64,000 nucleotides of DNA from JANSWP01 sp041941305 (GCA_041941305.1 JBGTQJ010000019.1:90718-154717); one strand, 5' to 3'. Counted from the first letter of the stretch, positions 18,987 through 28,716 are shown. The notes: a model not told the origin generated them from the sequence alone. Numbers and translations: made by a program.

Positions 18987-20848
18987 AATGGAGGGTTTAT
19001 TATTTCATCAAATTTTGGAAATTTTTCTTCATCATAATCGATCAGTTTTGATTGTTCACATATCTTTTTTATGGTAGGTAAAACAAAATCTCCCTCAGGA
19101 CCCAAAATGGATTGAGGTTTAAACCCAGTGATGGAAACTCCACTGTTAGCATACCAATACTGAAGTTCATTTTCTTCTATTTTGTTGGGGATAGGCAATA
19201 AAGAAATGGAGTGGATTTTTTGCTCATCTTTTGTTAAAAAATTGGAATAATCTCTAAAAAGACAAAGCTCCTTTTCTTTTTCTCCCAGATGGCAATAATC
19301 GTCAATGAAAAAAGCTAATATTTTTTTTTCTGGCATTGCTGGCATTGACTTTTCCTTATTTGAACTGAGTTCTTTTTGTTTGAATTGAATGACAATTTTT
19401 GAAAAAGTAAACCAAAAGTCCTTAATGAATTCCTTGCTCTTCTCAATTTTGATATTGTCCATATTCTTAAAAATAAACAGGACATTTCTAAGTTTTAAAT
19501 GCTCCTTGAATATCCATTTTACGATTTCTAGTTTTTTTGCTTCACCAATTTCTTGGACTTTTGGTACATTTTCATCATTTACCTCCTTGGATTGATTCAA
19601 AAGCTCTAACCAAATGCTATTTTTGGTTGGAGCAAGTGGTTTTACTTTTCTTTTAAAGTCGAAAAGGAATTCAACTTTTTCATTTTCCATTATTTCGGCA
19701 TTTGAGACCATTCTTTTTTCTAAAAGGCTCAAGCCACATTTGGGACTTCCTCGAACTACAAAGGCACCAAGGACAGTCGGCATTCCCTTAATTGGAGGTT
19801 GTAATTTTTGAAGATTCCCTTTAAAACTATTTATTTCATTTGTGAAATTTATCTTTTTCAAAGCCGTAATGAGCTTGTTCTTCCTTCTTTCTTCTATTTT
19901 TTGAAATGTAAGGTCACTTAATTCTCTAAATGCAGCAATACTCTCTTCTTCTTTATTTATTATATCCTGTTCTATCTTTTTTCCATATTCTTCCTTCAGC
20001 TCTACCTTTCGGGCATAAGCATTCTTCTTTACTATATCCTGCTCACATTCCATTTTGTTAGAATTAAGTTCAATAACATCGGTTACATCTTCTAATATTA
20101 ATTTAAGTTCTTCTATTTCTTTTTCAAGATCCTCATATTTTTTAACTAATCTCATCCAGGATTGACCAAGTTCAGGGTCTTCATTTTTGGATTTTCCGTC
20201 ATTTAAAATCCAATTATTCAGGATGTATTTATTTTCTTTTTTTATGTATAAGCCCCATTCCAATTCAGTCTTATCAGTTTCATCTACCTCTTCGTCTTCG
20301 TCCAAATCCCGATAAATCACTTTTTCACTATTATCCCAACCCTCTATTATTGAAGCTGCGTTGTAAAATGCATCGTGGAGGTTTTTATTTTCCATTAGCA
20401 AATTGGTGTAGAATTCAATAGCAAATTTTTTGGCTTTTAAATCGCCAATTTTTCGTTTAGTTGCAATGACAGCTTTTACCCCATCCTTAAGCAGGGTATC
20501 TACAAAACCACTGGTTGCACACCCATTCAAGAAAACCAGCTTTAGACTATGTTTCCCTTTCAGGATTTCAGAAAATTGTCTTAAATTATAAGTGCCTTTT
20601 TCGAGATCAAGGTGAAAATTGTTGGCATGACCTCCATAATGGATAATATTAATGCGATCTTTTAATGTTGATAAAACTCTGTAAAATTTATCTGAAGTTG
20701 TGTGACCATGTGGCAAGATATTAATAATCCCTTTTCCAAATAACGGATAAAATAAATTTCTGATACTGTCATCCTCTTCACCTAGGTATTTAAGGTGTTC
20801 CTTTTCCTCAGAATATGCGAATGCAGTAAATATTTGTGGGGTAATCAT
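18983..20848 (-). CDS. CHAT protease with degenerate STAND-like P-loop domain
   Basis: 621 residues, first gene of the conflict operon. Residues 1-180 form a CHAT (caspase-clan) protease domain with HYGGHA (His74) and FLNGCAT (Cys110), so the dyad is complete. Residues ~235-330 are a long charged coiled coil. Residues ~345-610 look like a STAND-type NTPase fold. The P-loop position reads GSPKCGLS (367-374), lacking the Lys, while a Walker-B-like FFIDDY (513-518) is kept; this resembles the inactive STAND (iSTAND) type described in conflict systems. I infer that CHAT is a regulated initiator protease and that the STAND-like part senses or binds without hydrolysis. The ATG is preceded by a TATTTTTG box about 42 nt upstream. 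Confidence 0.82.
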   Translation of the reverse strand: MITPQIFTAFAYSEEKEHLKYLGEEDDSIRNLFYPLFGKGIINILPHGHTTSDKFYRVLSTLKDRINIIHYGGHANNFHLDLEKGTYNLRQFSEILKGKHSLKLVFLNGCATSGFVDTLLKDGVKAVIATKRKIGDLKAKKFAIEFYTNLLMENKNLHDAFYNAASIIEGWDNSEKVIYRDLDEDEEVDETDKTELEWGLYIKKENKYILNNWILNDGKSKNEDPELGQSWMRLVKKYEDLEKEIEELKLILEDVTDVIELNSNKMECEQDIVKKNAYARKVELKEEYGKKIEQDIINKEEESIAAFRELSDLTFQKIEERRKNKLITALKKINFTNEINSFKGNLQKLQPPIKGMPTVLGAFVVRGSPKCGLSLLEKRMVSNAEIMENEKVEFLFDFKRKVKPLAPTKNSIWLELLNQSKEVNDENVPKVQEIGEAKKLEIVKWIFKEHLKLRNVLFIFKNMDNIKIEKSKEFIKDFWFTFSKIVIQFKQKELSSNKEKSMPAMPEKKILAFFIDDYCHLGEKEKELCLFRDYSNFLTKDEQKIHSISLLPIPNKIEENELQYWYANSGVSITGFKPQSILGPEGDFVLPTIKKICEQSKLIDYDEEKFPKFDEIINPPL

Positions 20849-21027
20849 TGTTATTTGGAGTTGATGTAGTTGCTTTTATATCATAGATTCAAAAATAAAA
20901 AAATATTAGAAGGATTTCTCATTTTATTATGATTGGAATGAACCCTTCACTAAATCATAATGGAATCCCATAGTTTTGTGATTATATTATTTTGAGAATC
21001 ATGATACTTAAATAAATTAAAAATTTA
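20849..21027 (-). promoter_or_regulatory. Upstream region of the conflict operon
   Basis: Read on the minus strand, TATTTTTG (20897 to 20890) fits the TAnnTTTG -7 box and would start transcription about 35 nt before the CHAT gene. No good -33 TTTG is visible. A 9-bp inverted repeat, ATTATGATT (20926-20934) / AATCATAAT (20953-20961), lies upstream. It could be an operator for the operon or the 3' hairpin of the LacI-type gene that ends at 21028. Confidence 0.35.
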
Positions 21028-22110
21028 TCAAACCACCATTTCAAAATTTTGTTGTTTCCTGAGATAATATTCCACATTTTCTTTCACTACGATATCCAAA
21101 GGCAAATACTGAATTTTTTCTACGGATTCTTTTAAGACAAGATGATTGAATAAACTCATGATTCCCTGGAATCCTTGTTCTACCGGGTTTTGATTGATCA
21201 AAAAATTGATTTTGTTTTCGTATAAAAATTTCAAATTGGGTTCAATTAGATCGAAGCCAACCAGTTTGATATTCCGGTCTGTTAAGTCGTTCAAACTATC
21301 AACTATTTTGTGAATTCTGGAATTGGTTACAAAAATTCCGTGCAAGATCCGATGTTGTTCCAAAAGGGTTTTTAGAAAGGATCGAAGTTTATTTTCATCC
21401 TCAAAATCTTCAAAATTTTCCCTGAATATTTGAATTTCCTTAGAGACCTCTTTTGAAAAATAAGCTCTAAAACCCCGTTCCTTTTCGATCAAGTGGTGAG
21501 CGGACTTGGTGCTGTAGTCGAGATTGAGAATGCAGGCGGATTGCCCGTCCAGAAGACCAAAATTTAACAACCTTGCCCCTAAAACACCACTCTGGTAGGA
21601 GTCTTGTCCTATATAGCTCAGTGAGTCTGCATTATCCAGGTTTGTATTTATCATCACATGGGATATTCCCAATTCCTTACACTGTTGCAATAGCCAGGTC
21701 GCTTCTTCATTGAACATAGGAGAAAATAGTACAGCAGCTGGGTTTTTGTCTAAAACCTGGGCGGCACAATCTCTGAAACTTTTGGGGTCATTATAATTGA
21801 AATAGATAAAATCAACCAAAACGCCATAATTCTGTACAGACTTGATTGCCTTATTAATGCCAATATTGGTTTGTTCCCAATAAGGATCCTTTTGGGGGTT
21901 GGGGATGAGTGCGATAACCTGATAGGTTCGATTGTAGGCGAGTGCACTGGCTAAAATGTTCCTTTTATATCCCAATTCTTCCACAACTTCCATCACTCTT
22001 TTTTTGACTTCTGGTGCCACATTACCTCGGTTGTGTAATACTCTGTCAACAGTTCCAGTAGAGACCTCTGCCTTAATCGCAATATCTTTTATTGTAATTC
22101 TTTTATTCAT
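21028..22110 (-). CDS. LacI-family transcriptional regulator of the GlcNAc/chitin locus
   Basis: 360 residues from the ATG at 22110, chosen because the helix-turn-helix starts at once (ITIKDIAIKAEVSTGTVDRV, residues 4-23). The longer frame upstream runs through operator DNA. Residues ~60-350 form a type I periplasmic-binding-protein-like sensor ('VIALIPNPQKDPYWEQTNIG', 'VGFDLIEPN'), where an inducer sugar should bind. It is divergent from the ROK kinase across a 358-bp spacer holding three similar operators, so it probably represses both its own gene and the utilisation operon. The effector is inferred to be a GlcNAc-related sugar. Confidence 0.88.
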   Translation of the reverse strand: MNKRITIKDIAIKAEVSTGTVDRVLHNRGNVAPEVKKRVMEVVEELGYKRNILASALAYNRTYQVIALIPNPQKDPYWEQTNIGINKAIKSVQNYGVLVDFIYFNYNDPKSFRDCAAQVLDKNPAAVLFSPMFNEEATWLLQQCKELGISHVMINTNLDNADSLSYIGQDSYQSGVLGARLLNFGLLDGQSACILNLDYSTKSAHHLIEKERGFRAYFSKEVSKEIQIFRENFEDFEDENKLRSFLKTLLEQHRILHGIFVTNSRIHKIVDSLNDLTDRNIKLVGFDLIEPNLKFLYENKINFLINQNPVEQGFQGIMSLFNHLVLKESVEKIQYLPLDIVVKENVEYYLRKQQNFEMVV

Positions 22111-22190
22111 ACTTCCAGGTAAGACTAATGAGTGTTTGGGCTTAAAATAGTCCAAAAATACTACACAAAAAAACAAAATGTATATTTTAC

Positions 22191-22267
22191 TGTGTGCATA
22201 CACGGGAAAAATATAATTTCGATGTGTTCGCGCACAAATGAAAAATAATTTTGTGTGTTCGCACACA
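22191..22267. promoter_or_regulatory. Three tandem operator-like palindromes in lacI-ROK divergent spacer
   Basis: Three related imperfect palindromes: TGTGTGCATACAC (22191-22203), TGTGTTCGCGCACA (22223-22236), TGTGTGTTCGCACACA (22252-22267). The shared core is GTGTNCGCACA, with a central CG or CA as LacI-family operators have. Centres are about 30-32 bp apart, three helical turns. They lie between the divergent regulator and kinase genes. A weak -7 box for the kinase side, TACTTTTA, is at 22286-22293 and one for the regulator, TATTTTTG, at 22160-22153 on the minus strand. The rest of the 358-bp spacer (to 22468) shows nothing else. Confidence 0.65.
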
Positions 22268-22468
22268 GTAAACTGATTTTTTTTATACTTTTACCTTCCG
22301 TTTTGGCAATTTTATTCAGTTAATATGGCTTATTTGCTTAAAAAAATACCTGCTTTGAAAATTTGGAAAGTCTATCAAAACTAAAATGAAAAGACTCTTA
22401 TGAAGTATTCTTTTTCTGTTATATTTATACCATAGCATCTATATTTTCAAAGCCTCAAATAGATAAAT

Positions 22469-23443
22469 GTGCAAACAGCTTTGAGCATTGATATAGGTGG
22501 AACATCCACGAAACTGGCAATAGTCGGCCAGCAAGGTGTTATATTGGAGAAAAGCACATTGATGACAAGTGCTTTTAAGGATGAACATACCTACTTCAAC
22601 TCGTTATTTGAATCCATTTATACACTTCTTTCAATGCATAATGGGCAGTATAAAGTGAATGGAATAGGATTGGGTGCACCTAGTTGTAATCCCATTGAAG
22701 GGACCATTGATGGTGCTGCCAATTTACCTTTTCCTCAAAAAGTTGAAATTGCCAGAGTATTAGAGACAGAATTTGACTTACCCGTTTATTTGATTAAAGA
22801 TGGAAATGCATCAGCCTTGGGAGAAGGACTCTTTGGGGCTGCTCAAAATATGGATAACTATATGGTGATTACGTTGGGTACTGGTTTAGGTTGCGGTATT
22901 GTGTCCAATAAAAAGATTGTTTCAGGAAACAATGGTCAAGCAGGAGAAATTGGACATAGTGTCATCAAACGAAACGGTCGGGAGTGTGGATGTGGCAAGA
23001 ATGGTTGTTTGGAAACCTATGTTTCCGCCACTGGTATTAAGAGAACCCTGTTTAAGCTACTCACTTTTTCAGTTGCCGAAAATAGTTTTAAAAATATTCC
23101 ATTCAACGAGGTAAGTCCAAAAATGATTTATGAAGCTGCAAAGATAGGTAATCCAATAGCCTTAAAAGCTTTTGAACAGACCGGACAAATACTCGGAGAA
23201 AAACTGTCTGAACTGGTAGCCATTTTTGAACCGGAAGCAATTTTTCTAGCAGGCGGTTTATCCGAGGCAGGTACTTTTTTATTCGACCCGGTCATTGCTC
23301 ATATGGAACACAGTCTTTTGGATATATATAAGGGAAAGATTCAGGTTCTTCCCTCTTCTTTAAAGACCAATGAGGCTGCTCTTCTTGGAGCGGCTTCATT
23401 GGTTTGGCAAAATCAAAACATCAAAGAAACATGTCAGTTATGA
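22469..23443 (+). CDS. ROK-family sugar kinase
   Basis: 324 residues, GTG start (the overlapping ATG at 22467 is out of frame). N-terminal phosphate-binding motif 'SIDIGGTSTKLAIV'; catalytic Asp region 'VYLIKDGNASALGEG'; 'LGTGLGCGIV'; and the ROK zinc signature 'ECGCGKNGCLE' with its Cys residues. It phosphorylates a hexose; the neighbours (NagB, GH20) point to GlcNAc or glucosamine, but glucose cannot be excluded. The stop (23441-23443) overlaps the nagB start as ATGA, so the two are translationally coupled. First gene of the utilisation operon, under the triple operator. Confidence 0.9.
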   Translation: MQTALSIDIGGTSTKLAIVGQQGVILEKSTLMTSAFKDEHTYFNSLFESIYTLLSMHNGQYKVNGIGLGAPSCNPIEGTIDGAANLPFPQKVEIARVLETEFDLPVYLIKDGNASALGEGLFGAAQNMDNYMVITLGTGLGCGIVSNKKIVSGNNGQAGEIGHSVIKRNGRECGCGKNGCLETYVSATGIKRTLFKLLTFSVAENSFKNIPFNEVSPKMIYEAAKIGNPIALKAFEQTGQILGEKLSELVAIFEPEAIFLAGGLSEAGTFLFDPVIAHMEHSLLDIYKGKIQVLPSSLKTNEAALLGAASLVWQNQNIKETCQL

Positions 23444-25365
23444 CTGCTGTAAACAGGACATTAAAATATCAGCTCAAAAGTTTGGAAAAACTTCCCGTAA
23501 GAATTTGGGAAGATTCTGCAGAAGCTTCCATCCATATTGCCAAATCCGTTGCATTAGCTATTCGGCAAAAGCAACAGGAAGGTGAACATATTGTCCTGGG
23601 ATTGGCAACCGGTTCTTCTCCAATTGGCGTATATAAGGAATTGGTAAGAATGCATCGGGAGGAAGATTTGAGCTTTTCCAACGTGATTACCTTTAATTTG
23701 GATGAGTACTATCCCATGGAACCTTCGGCAAGGCAGAGTTACGTCCGTTTTATGCATGAATACCTTTTTGATCACATCGATATCCAAGCAAAAAACATTC
23801 ATATCCCCGATGGTACCCTGCCAATGGATGAAGTAGAGGAATACTGTGAAAATTATGAGAAAATGATTGATTTATATGGGGGGATTGATATCCAATTGCT
23901 GGGGATTGGTCGTACTGGTCACATTGGATTTAATGAACCTGGTTCGTGGGCTGATTCGAAGACCAGGTTGGTTCGTTTGGATAATTTGACCCGAAGAGAT
24001 GCTGTAAAGGATTTTATTAAAGAAGAAGCGGTTCCCTATCGGGCTATCACCATGGGAGTAGGCAGTATTATGAAGGCAGGTACCATATTCCTGATGGCTT
24101 GGGGACAGCACAAAGCACCTGTTTTGCAAAAAGCTGTGGAAGAAAATATTACATCTGCGATTCCATCTTCTTTTTTGCAAAATCACTCAAATGTCAAAGT
24201 AATCGTAGACAAGGCAGCTGCAAGCGAACTTACCCGAATCAAAACACCCTGGTTGGTAGGGATGTGTAATTGGGATGATGATTTGGTGTGTCAGGCGGTT
24301 ATCTGGCTTTCAAGGAAGGTAGATAAACCGATTTTAAAATTGACCGATAAGGATTATAATGAAAATCATTTAAGTGAATTAATCGTAGAACATGCCTCCT
24401 CCTATAGTTTAAATATTAAAGTACACAATCGGCTTCAAGACACCATTACAGGTTGGCCAGGAGGTAAACCCAAGGTTGATGATAGTCGCCGACCTGAAAG
24501 AGCCAATCCTTCCAAAAAACGGGTCATAATTTTCAGTCCGCACCCTGATGATGATGTCATATCAATGGGGGGTACTTTTTTAAGATTGGTGGAGCAGGGT
24601 CATGATGTGCATGTTGCTTATCAAACCTCTGGAAACATTGCTGTCCATGACCACGACGCCATCCGATTTATTGAATTCCTCTATGAATTTGGAGGTGATC
24701 TGGATATGATAAAGGAGGGAGGTGAAAAATTGCTTGTGAAAGCGGAGAAATTTCTCAAAAACAAAAAGACCTCCCAAATCGACATTCCGGAAGTACGTCA
24801 ATTGAAAGGTATGATACGAAGAGGTGAGGCAAGGGCAGGTGCACGATTTTGTGGTCTTCCTGATTCCAATATTCATTTTCTGGACTTGCCATTTTATGAA
24901 ACGGGCTCTACCCGAAAAAGCCCCCTTGGTGCAAAAGACATCCAAATAATTAAAGATTTATTATCCAATATCAAACCGCACCAAGTTTATGCAGCTGGAG
25001 ATTTGGCAGACCCACATGGAACCCATAGAGTTTGCTTAAAAGCTATATATAAAGGGATTCAGCAATTAAAAAATGAAAAGTGGATAAAAGACTGCTGGGT
25101 ATGGCTGTATAGAGGAGCCTGGCATGAATGGCCAATCCACGAAATTGAAATGGCGGTACCGCTTAGTCCTACTGAATTGTACAAAAAGCGAAAAGCTATT
25201 TTTATGCATCAATCTCAAAAAGACAGCCCTCCATTTCCTGGAGAAGATGAACGAGAGTTTTGGCAAAGGGCCGAAGACAGAAATAAAGCGACCGCAAAGG
25301 CTTATCGAAATCTTGGACTCTCTGAATACGAAGCGATTGAAGCATTTAGAAGATGGCATTTCTAA
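23440..25365 (+). CDS. nagB: Glucosamine-6-phosphate deaminase fused to a PIG-L/LmbE deacetylase-like domain
   Basis: 641 residues from ATG 23440, chosen for the 4-nt ATGA overlap with the ROK stop; ATG 23431 is the alternative. Residues ~1-270 form the NagB domain, converting GlcN-6-P to Fru-6-P + NH3: 'LGLATGSSP', 'FNLDEYYPM', 'LGIGRTGHIGFNEPG' and 'AITMGVGSI'. Residues ~360-620 form the PIG-L/LmbE domain with the zinc motif SPHPDDD and 'DPHGTH'. This long two-domain form is the usual one in Bacteroidetes. The second domain may deacetylate a GlcNAc derivative, which would make the fused enzyme perform consecutive steps; that is inference. Confidence 0.92.
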   Translation: MTAVNRTLKYQLKSLEKLPVRIWEDSAEASIHIAKSVALAIRQKQQEGEHIVLGLATGSSPIGVYKELVRMHREEDLSFSNVITFNLDEYYPMEPSARQSYVRFMHEYLFDHIDIQAKNIHIPDGTLPMDEVEEYCENYEKMIDLYGGIDIQLLGIGRTGHIGFNEPGSWADSKTRLVRLDNLTRRDAVKDFIKEEAVPYRAITMGVGSIMKAGTIFLMAWGQHKAPVLQKAVEENITSAIPSSFLQNHSNVKVIVDKAAASELTRIKTPWLVGMCNWDDDLVCQAVIWLSRKVDKPILKLTDKDYNENHLSELIVEHASSYSLNIKVHNRLQDTITGWPGGKPKVDDSRRPERANPSKKRVIIFSPHPDDDVISMGGTFLRLVEQGHDVHVAYQTSGNIAVHDHDAIRFIEFLYEFGGDLDMIKEGGEKLLVKAEKFLKNKKTSQIDIPEVRQLKGMIRRGEARAGARFCGLPDSNIHFLDLPFYETGSTRKSPLGAKDIQIIKDLLSNIKPHQVYAAGDLADPHGTHRVCLKAIYKGIQQLKNEKWIKDCWVWLYRGAWHEWPIHEIEMAVPLSPTELYKKRKAIFMHQSQKDSPPFPGEDEREFWQRAEDRNKATAKAYRNLGLSEYEAIEAFRRWHF

Positions 25366-25531
25366 TGCTGTGATTTTATGATTCTACTAGGTGTTGATTA
25401 AAAAATTGCGAAGGAAAGAGACGATTATATTATAAAATGATTACTCACTAATGCTTTAATAAAAGGTTGAAAACATCCGAGAAGATGTTTACGACAAAAT
25501 TTTATTAATAATTTAATTCAAACTCAAAATT

Positions 25532-28500
25532 ATGAAACTTAAAGTTTACTACAGGCTCATAGTATTGTTTTTTGCCTTGTTTCTGTGGCAGGGCGACTAT
25601 GTGGGGGCTTTAAAAGCCAATCCATATTTACCTCCAGATAATTTGCAGGAGGAAATTACCGTCAGTGGAACAGTGACGGATACTGATGGAGAACCTCTGA
25701 TTGGTGTAAATGTTTATGTAAAAGGAACTTCGCTTGGTACGACTACAGATGTAAATGGACAATACCGATTTAGTGTTCCAGATGATGCGATTTTAGTCTT
25801 TTCTTATACCGGGTTTGAATCTCAGGAAATTGCAGTCGAGGGAAGAACTGTTTTGGATGTGTCTATGATAGAAGGATCTACTTTAGAAGAGGTAGTTGTA
25901 AGTGCTTTGGGTCTTTCGAGAGAAAAGAAATCTTTAGGTTATGCGGTTACAGAATTGAATGGAGATGATGTCTCAACAGTAAAAGAATCAAATGTTGCTA
26001 GTTCTTTAGCTGGCAAGGTTGCTGGTGTTGTGGTTTATAAAAACACTTCTGGACCAGGTGGTTCTTCACGTATCATTATCAGAGGAAATAATTCTTTATC
26101 TGGTAATAATGAGCCACTTTATGTAGTGGACGGTGTTCCGATTGATAATAATAACCTGGCAGGTTCAGGAGCTTTTGAATTTAATGTTCGTGACTTTGGA
26201 AACGGAATTTCGGATATTAATCCAGATGATATCGAATCTATTTCCATTTTAAAAGGACCAAACGCAGCAGCTTTGTATGGCTCCAGGGCCAGTAACGGTG
26301 TTGTATTAATTACCACAAAAAAGGGCGCTTTGGGCAAAGGCTTGGGCGTTTCTATTTCATCCAGTACGACATTTGAAAATCCCTTGATTTTGCCGGAATA
26401 TCAAAATGAATATGGCCGAGGTACAGATGGGAACTTCGTTCAATTGAACCCTTCAGATGATTTAGCGACGCAGGTTCAGGCAGTTGGTTTGGCAAGTTCA
26501 TGGGGACCAAAATTTGACGGTTCAAGTCAATTGGAATTCATGGGAGAGGAGAGACCCTACTCAGCTCAACCATCAAATGTCGAAGATTTCTTTGAGACAG
26601 GCTCCACATTGATTAATACAATAGCTTTATCAGGGAGTACTGATCAAGCTTCTATGCGGTTTTCATATACGCGGTCGGACATTAATTCTATTTTGCCAAA
26701 TTCCAAGGTAGAAAGAAATAACTTCAACCTGAGAGGCTTTGCTAAATTGGGAAATAAATTATCTGTTGATGCAAAAGCAACCTATTTCCTTCAGGATGCC
26801 AAAAACAGAGCCACTCAGGGTACGGAAGGTGTTGTAGCCATGTTATTGCCTATGGCAAGAAATATCAACACAACAGATCTTGAAACTTATCAAGATGTAG
26901 ATAATCCAATTAATCCAAATGATCCTTATCGAGTCATTTCTCCCACCGCAAGTGGTGGTAATCCATATTGGATGTTATATGAGAATTTTGATGGTGACAG
27001 GAGAAATCGTTTCAGTGGTTTTGTTAAAATGGATTACCAATTGACAGATTGGTTGTCTGCTTTTGCAAGAGTGGGTACAGATAAAATTAATCAGGATTTC
27101 GAAAGTATTACTGCAAACGGAAATCACTTCTTTTCTTCCGGGCGAATTTCTTTCAGAAATACAGAGCGTACTGAAAACAATTATGATTTCTTGCTAATGT
27201 TTAATAATGACTTAAGCGAAAGAATTAATCTTTCGGCTAATTTTGGAGGAAATGCTCGTCATTCAACATTTATCCAATCAAGCATTAACGGTTCTGATTT
27301 TAAAATTCCTGGAAGATACTTCTTGAATAATACTGATGGTTCACAGGTGACAGCAAGTCAATCTGAACTAATTGAGAAAAGAGTGAACTCTTTGTACGGA
27401 TCAGCATCTGTTTCCTTTGACAATATGATTTATTTGGATTTTACGGGACGTAACGATTGGTCCTCTGCATTGGCAGCAGACAATCGCTCTTATTTTTATT
27501 CCTCAGCTAGTTTGAGTGTTCTTTTGGACCAGGCATTTGATTTAGGATCAACTGTTGACCTATTAAAAGTCAGAGCCAGTACCGCAAATGTTGGTAATGA
27601 TACAGACCCTCAACAAATTGTGAATTTATTCCAGGTAGCTGCTAATGGTTACCTTGGAAATGTGCAAATTAACCGACCAAATATTCGCTTTAGTGAAGAC
27701 CTGCTACCGGAAGACATCGGTACATTGGAAGCAGGTGTTGAGTTCAAATTATACAGAAATCGGGTTTACGGAGATTTATCCATCTATCAAATTACAACTA
27801 AAGATTTGATTTTTGATGTTCCAGTTGACCCAGGTACAGGATACAGCTTCTTCCGTGAGAATGTTGGGGAAATAACGAATAAAGGATTTGAGCTTCTATT
27901 AGGTGGTGTGCCAGTCAGCACTTCTGATTTCAGTTGGGACATTTCTGCAAATATTTCCAGAAATAAAAATGAATTGGTAGAATTGATTGACGGGCAAGAA
28001 ACTTTCCTTCTTAGCCAAAGTAATAGTGGAATTGTGGATGTTCGCGCACAAGTTGGTGGTGGATACGGCGATATTTATACAACAACCTGGCTTCGAAATG
28101 AGAATGGGGAACTCATCCTTACAGCGGAAGGAAGACCACAGGCAACTTCCGAGCGTGAAAAATTCGGTAACTATCAGCCCGATTTTTCCGGAGGTTTGAC
28201 GAATAGTTTGAGATACAAGGATTTTTCATTAAATGCTTTGATAGACTTTAGAATCGGTGGTGAATTCTTCGGATGGACAGAAGCGGCTTTGGATGCAAAC
28301 GGAGTTTCCCAAAAGTCTTTACAATACCGAGAAACAGGAATTGTAGTCGAAGGGGTCGTAGAACAACCAGATGGAAGTTTCGCAGCTAATACAACCTCCA
28401 TCAGTGCCCAGGATTATTGGCAGGCAGTTAGCAGCATTGGCTCAGAATATATGTTTGAGCAGACAAACATTCGGCTTAGAGAATTGAGTTTAAGTTATCG

Positions 28501-28705
28501 TTTACCTTCCAGCTTATTGGATGATATTGGCATCAGTAGCGCGTCATTGAGCATCATAGGCAGAAATTTATTCTTTTTGTACAAAAAAGCTGATAACTTT
28601 GATCCGGAATCTACATATGCAACGGGTAACTTCGGACAGGGAGTGCTCTTCTATTCTCTTCCAACTACTCGTAGTTTCGGATTTAGTTTAAATGTTAATT
28701 TCTAA
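25532..28705 (+). CDS. SusC/RagA-type TonB-linked outer-membrane transporter
   Basis: 1057 residues. Signal peptide (~1-26), carboxypeptidase-regulatory-like domain (~44-112, 'SGTVTDTDGEPLIGVNVYVKG' type), a TonB-box-like stretch (EEVVVSALG), plug domain (~135-265 with 'IIRGNNSLSGNNEPLYVVDG' and 'GPNAAALYGSRASNGVV'), then a 22-strand-type barrel ending in a terminal aromatic 'FSLNVNF'. It imports oligosaccharides with the SusD lipoprotein encoded 11 nt downstream. In this locus the cargo is probably chito-oligosaccharide. The 166-bp upstream spacer contains a small hairpin (AAACATC / GATGTTT, 25471-25490) in the 5' leader. Confidence 0.95.
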   Translation: MKLKVYYRLIVLFFALFLWQGDYVGALKANPYLPPDNLQEEITVSGTVTDTDGEPLIGVNVYVKGTSLGTTTDVNGQYRFSVPDDAILVFSYTGFESQEIAVEGRTVLDVSMIEGSTLEEVVVSALGLSREKKSLGYAVTELNGDDVSTVKESNVASSLAGKVAGVVVYKNTSGPGGSSRIIIRGNNSLSGNNEPLYVVDGVPIDNNNLAGSGAFEFNVRDFGNGISDINPDDIESISILKGPNAAALYGSRASNGVVLITTKKGALGKGLGVSISSSTTFENPLILPEYQNEYGRGTDGNFVQLNPSDDLATQVQAVGLASSWGPKFDGSSQLEFMGEERPYSAQPSNVEDFFETGSTLINTIALSGSTDQASMRFSYTRSDINSILPNSKVERNNFNLRGFAKLGNKLSVDAKATYFLQDAKNRATQGTEGVVAMLLPMARNINTTDLETYQDVDNPINPNDPYRVISPTASGGNPYWMLYENFDGDRRNRFSGFVKMDYQLTDWLSAFARVGTDKINQDFESITANGNHFFSSGRISFRNTERTENNYDFLLMFNNDLSERINLSANFGGNARHSTFIQSSINGSDFKIPGRYFLNNTDGSQVTASQSELIEKRVNSLYGSASVSFDNMIYLDFTGRNDWSSALAADNRSYFYSSASLSVLLDQAFDLGSTVDLLKVRASTANVGNDTDPQQIVNLFQVAANGYLGNVQINRPNIRFSEDLLPEDIGTLEAGVEFKLYRNRVYGDLSIYQITTKDLIFDVPVDPGTGYSFFRENVGEITNKGFELLLGGVPVSTSDFSWDISANISRNKNELVELIDGQETFLLSQSNSGIVDVRAQVGGGYGDIYTTTWLRNENGELILTAEGRPQATSEREKFGNYQPDFSGGLTNSLRYKDFSLNALIDFRIGGEFFGWTEAALDANGVSQKSLQYRETGIVVEGVVEQPDGSFAANTTSISAQDYWQAVSSIGSEYMFEQTNIRLRELSLSYRLPSSLLDDIGISSASLSIIGRNLFFLYKKADNFDPESTYATGNFGQGVLFYSLPTTRSFGFSLNVNF

Positions 28706-28716
28706 TCTATATTAAT

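Noticed and set aside
22111..22266. 52-residue N-terminal extension of the LacI-type regulator
   Set aside because: It is translated from operator and promoter DNA, and the helix-turn-helix begins right after the ATG at 22110.
23440..25365. NagB-PIG-L fusion as novel
   Set aside because: This two-domain form is the usual one in Bacteroidetes.
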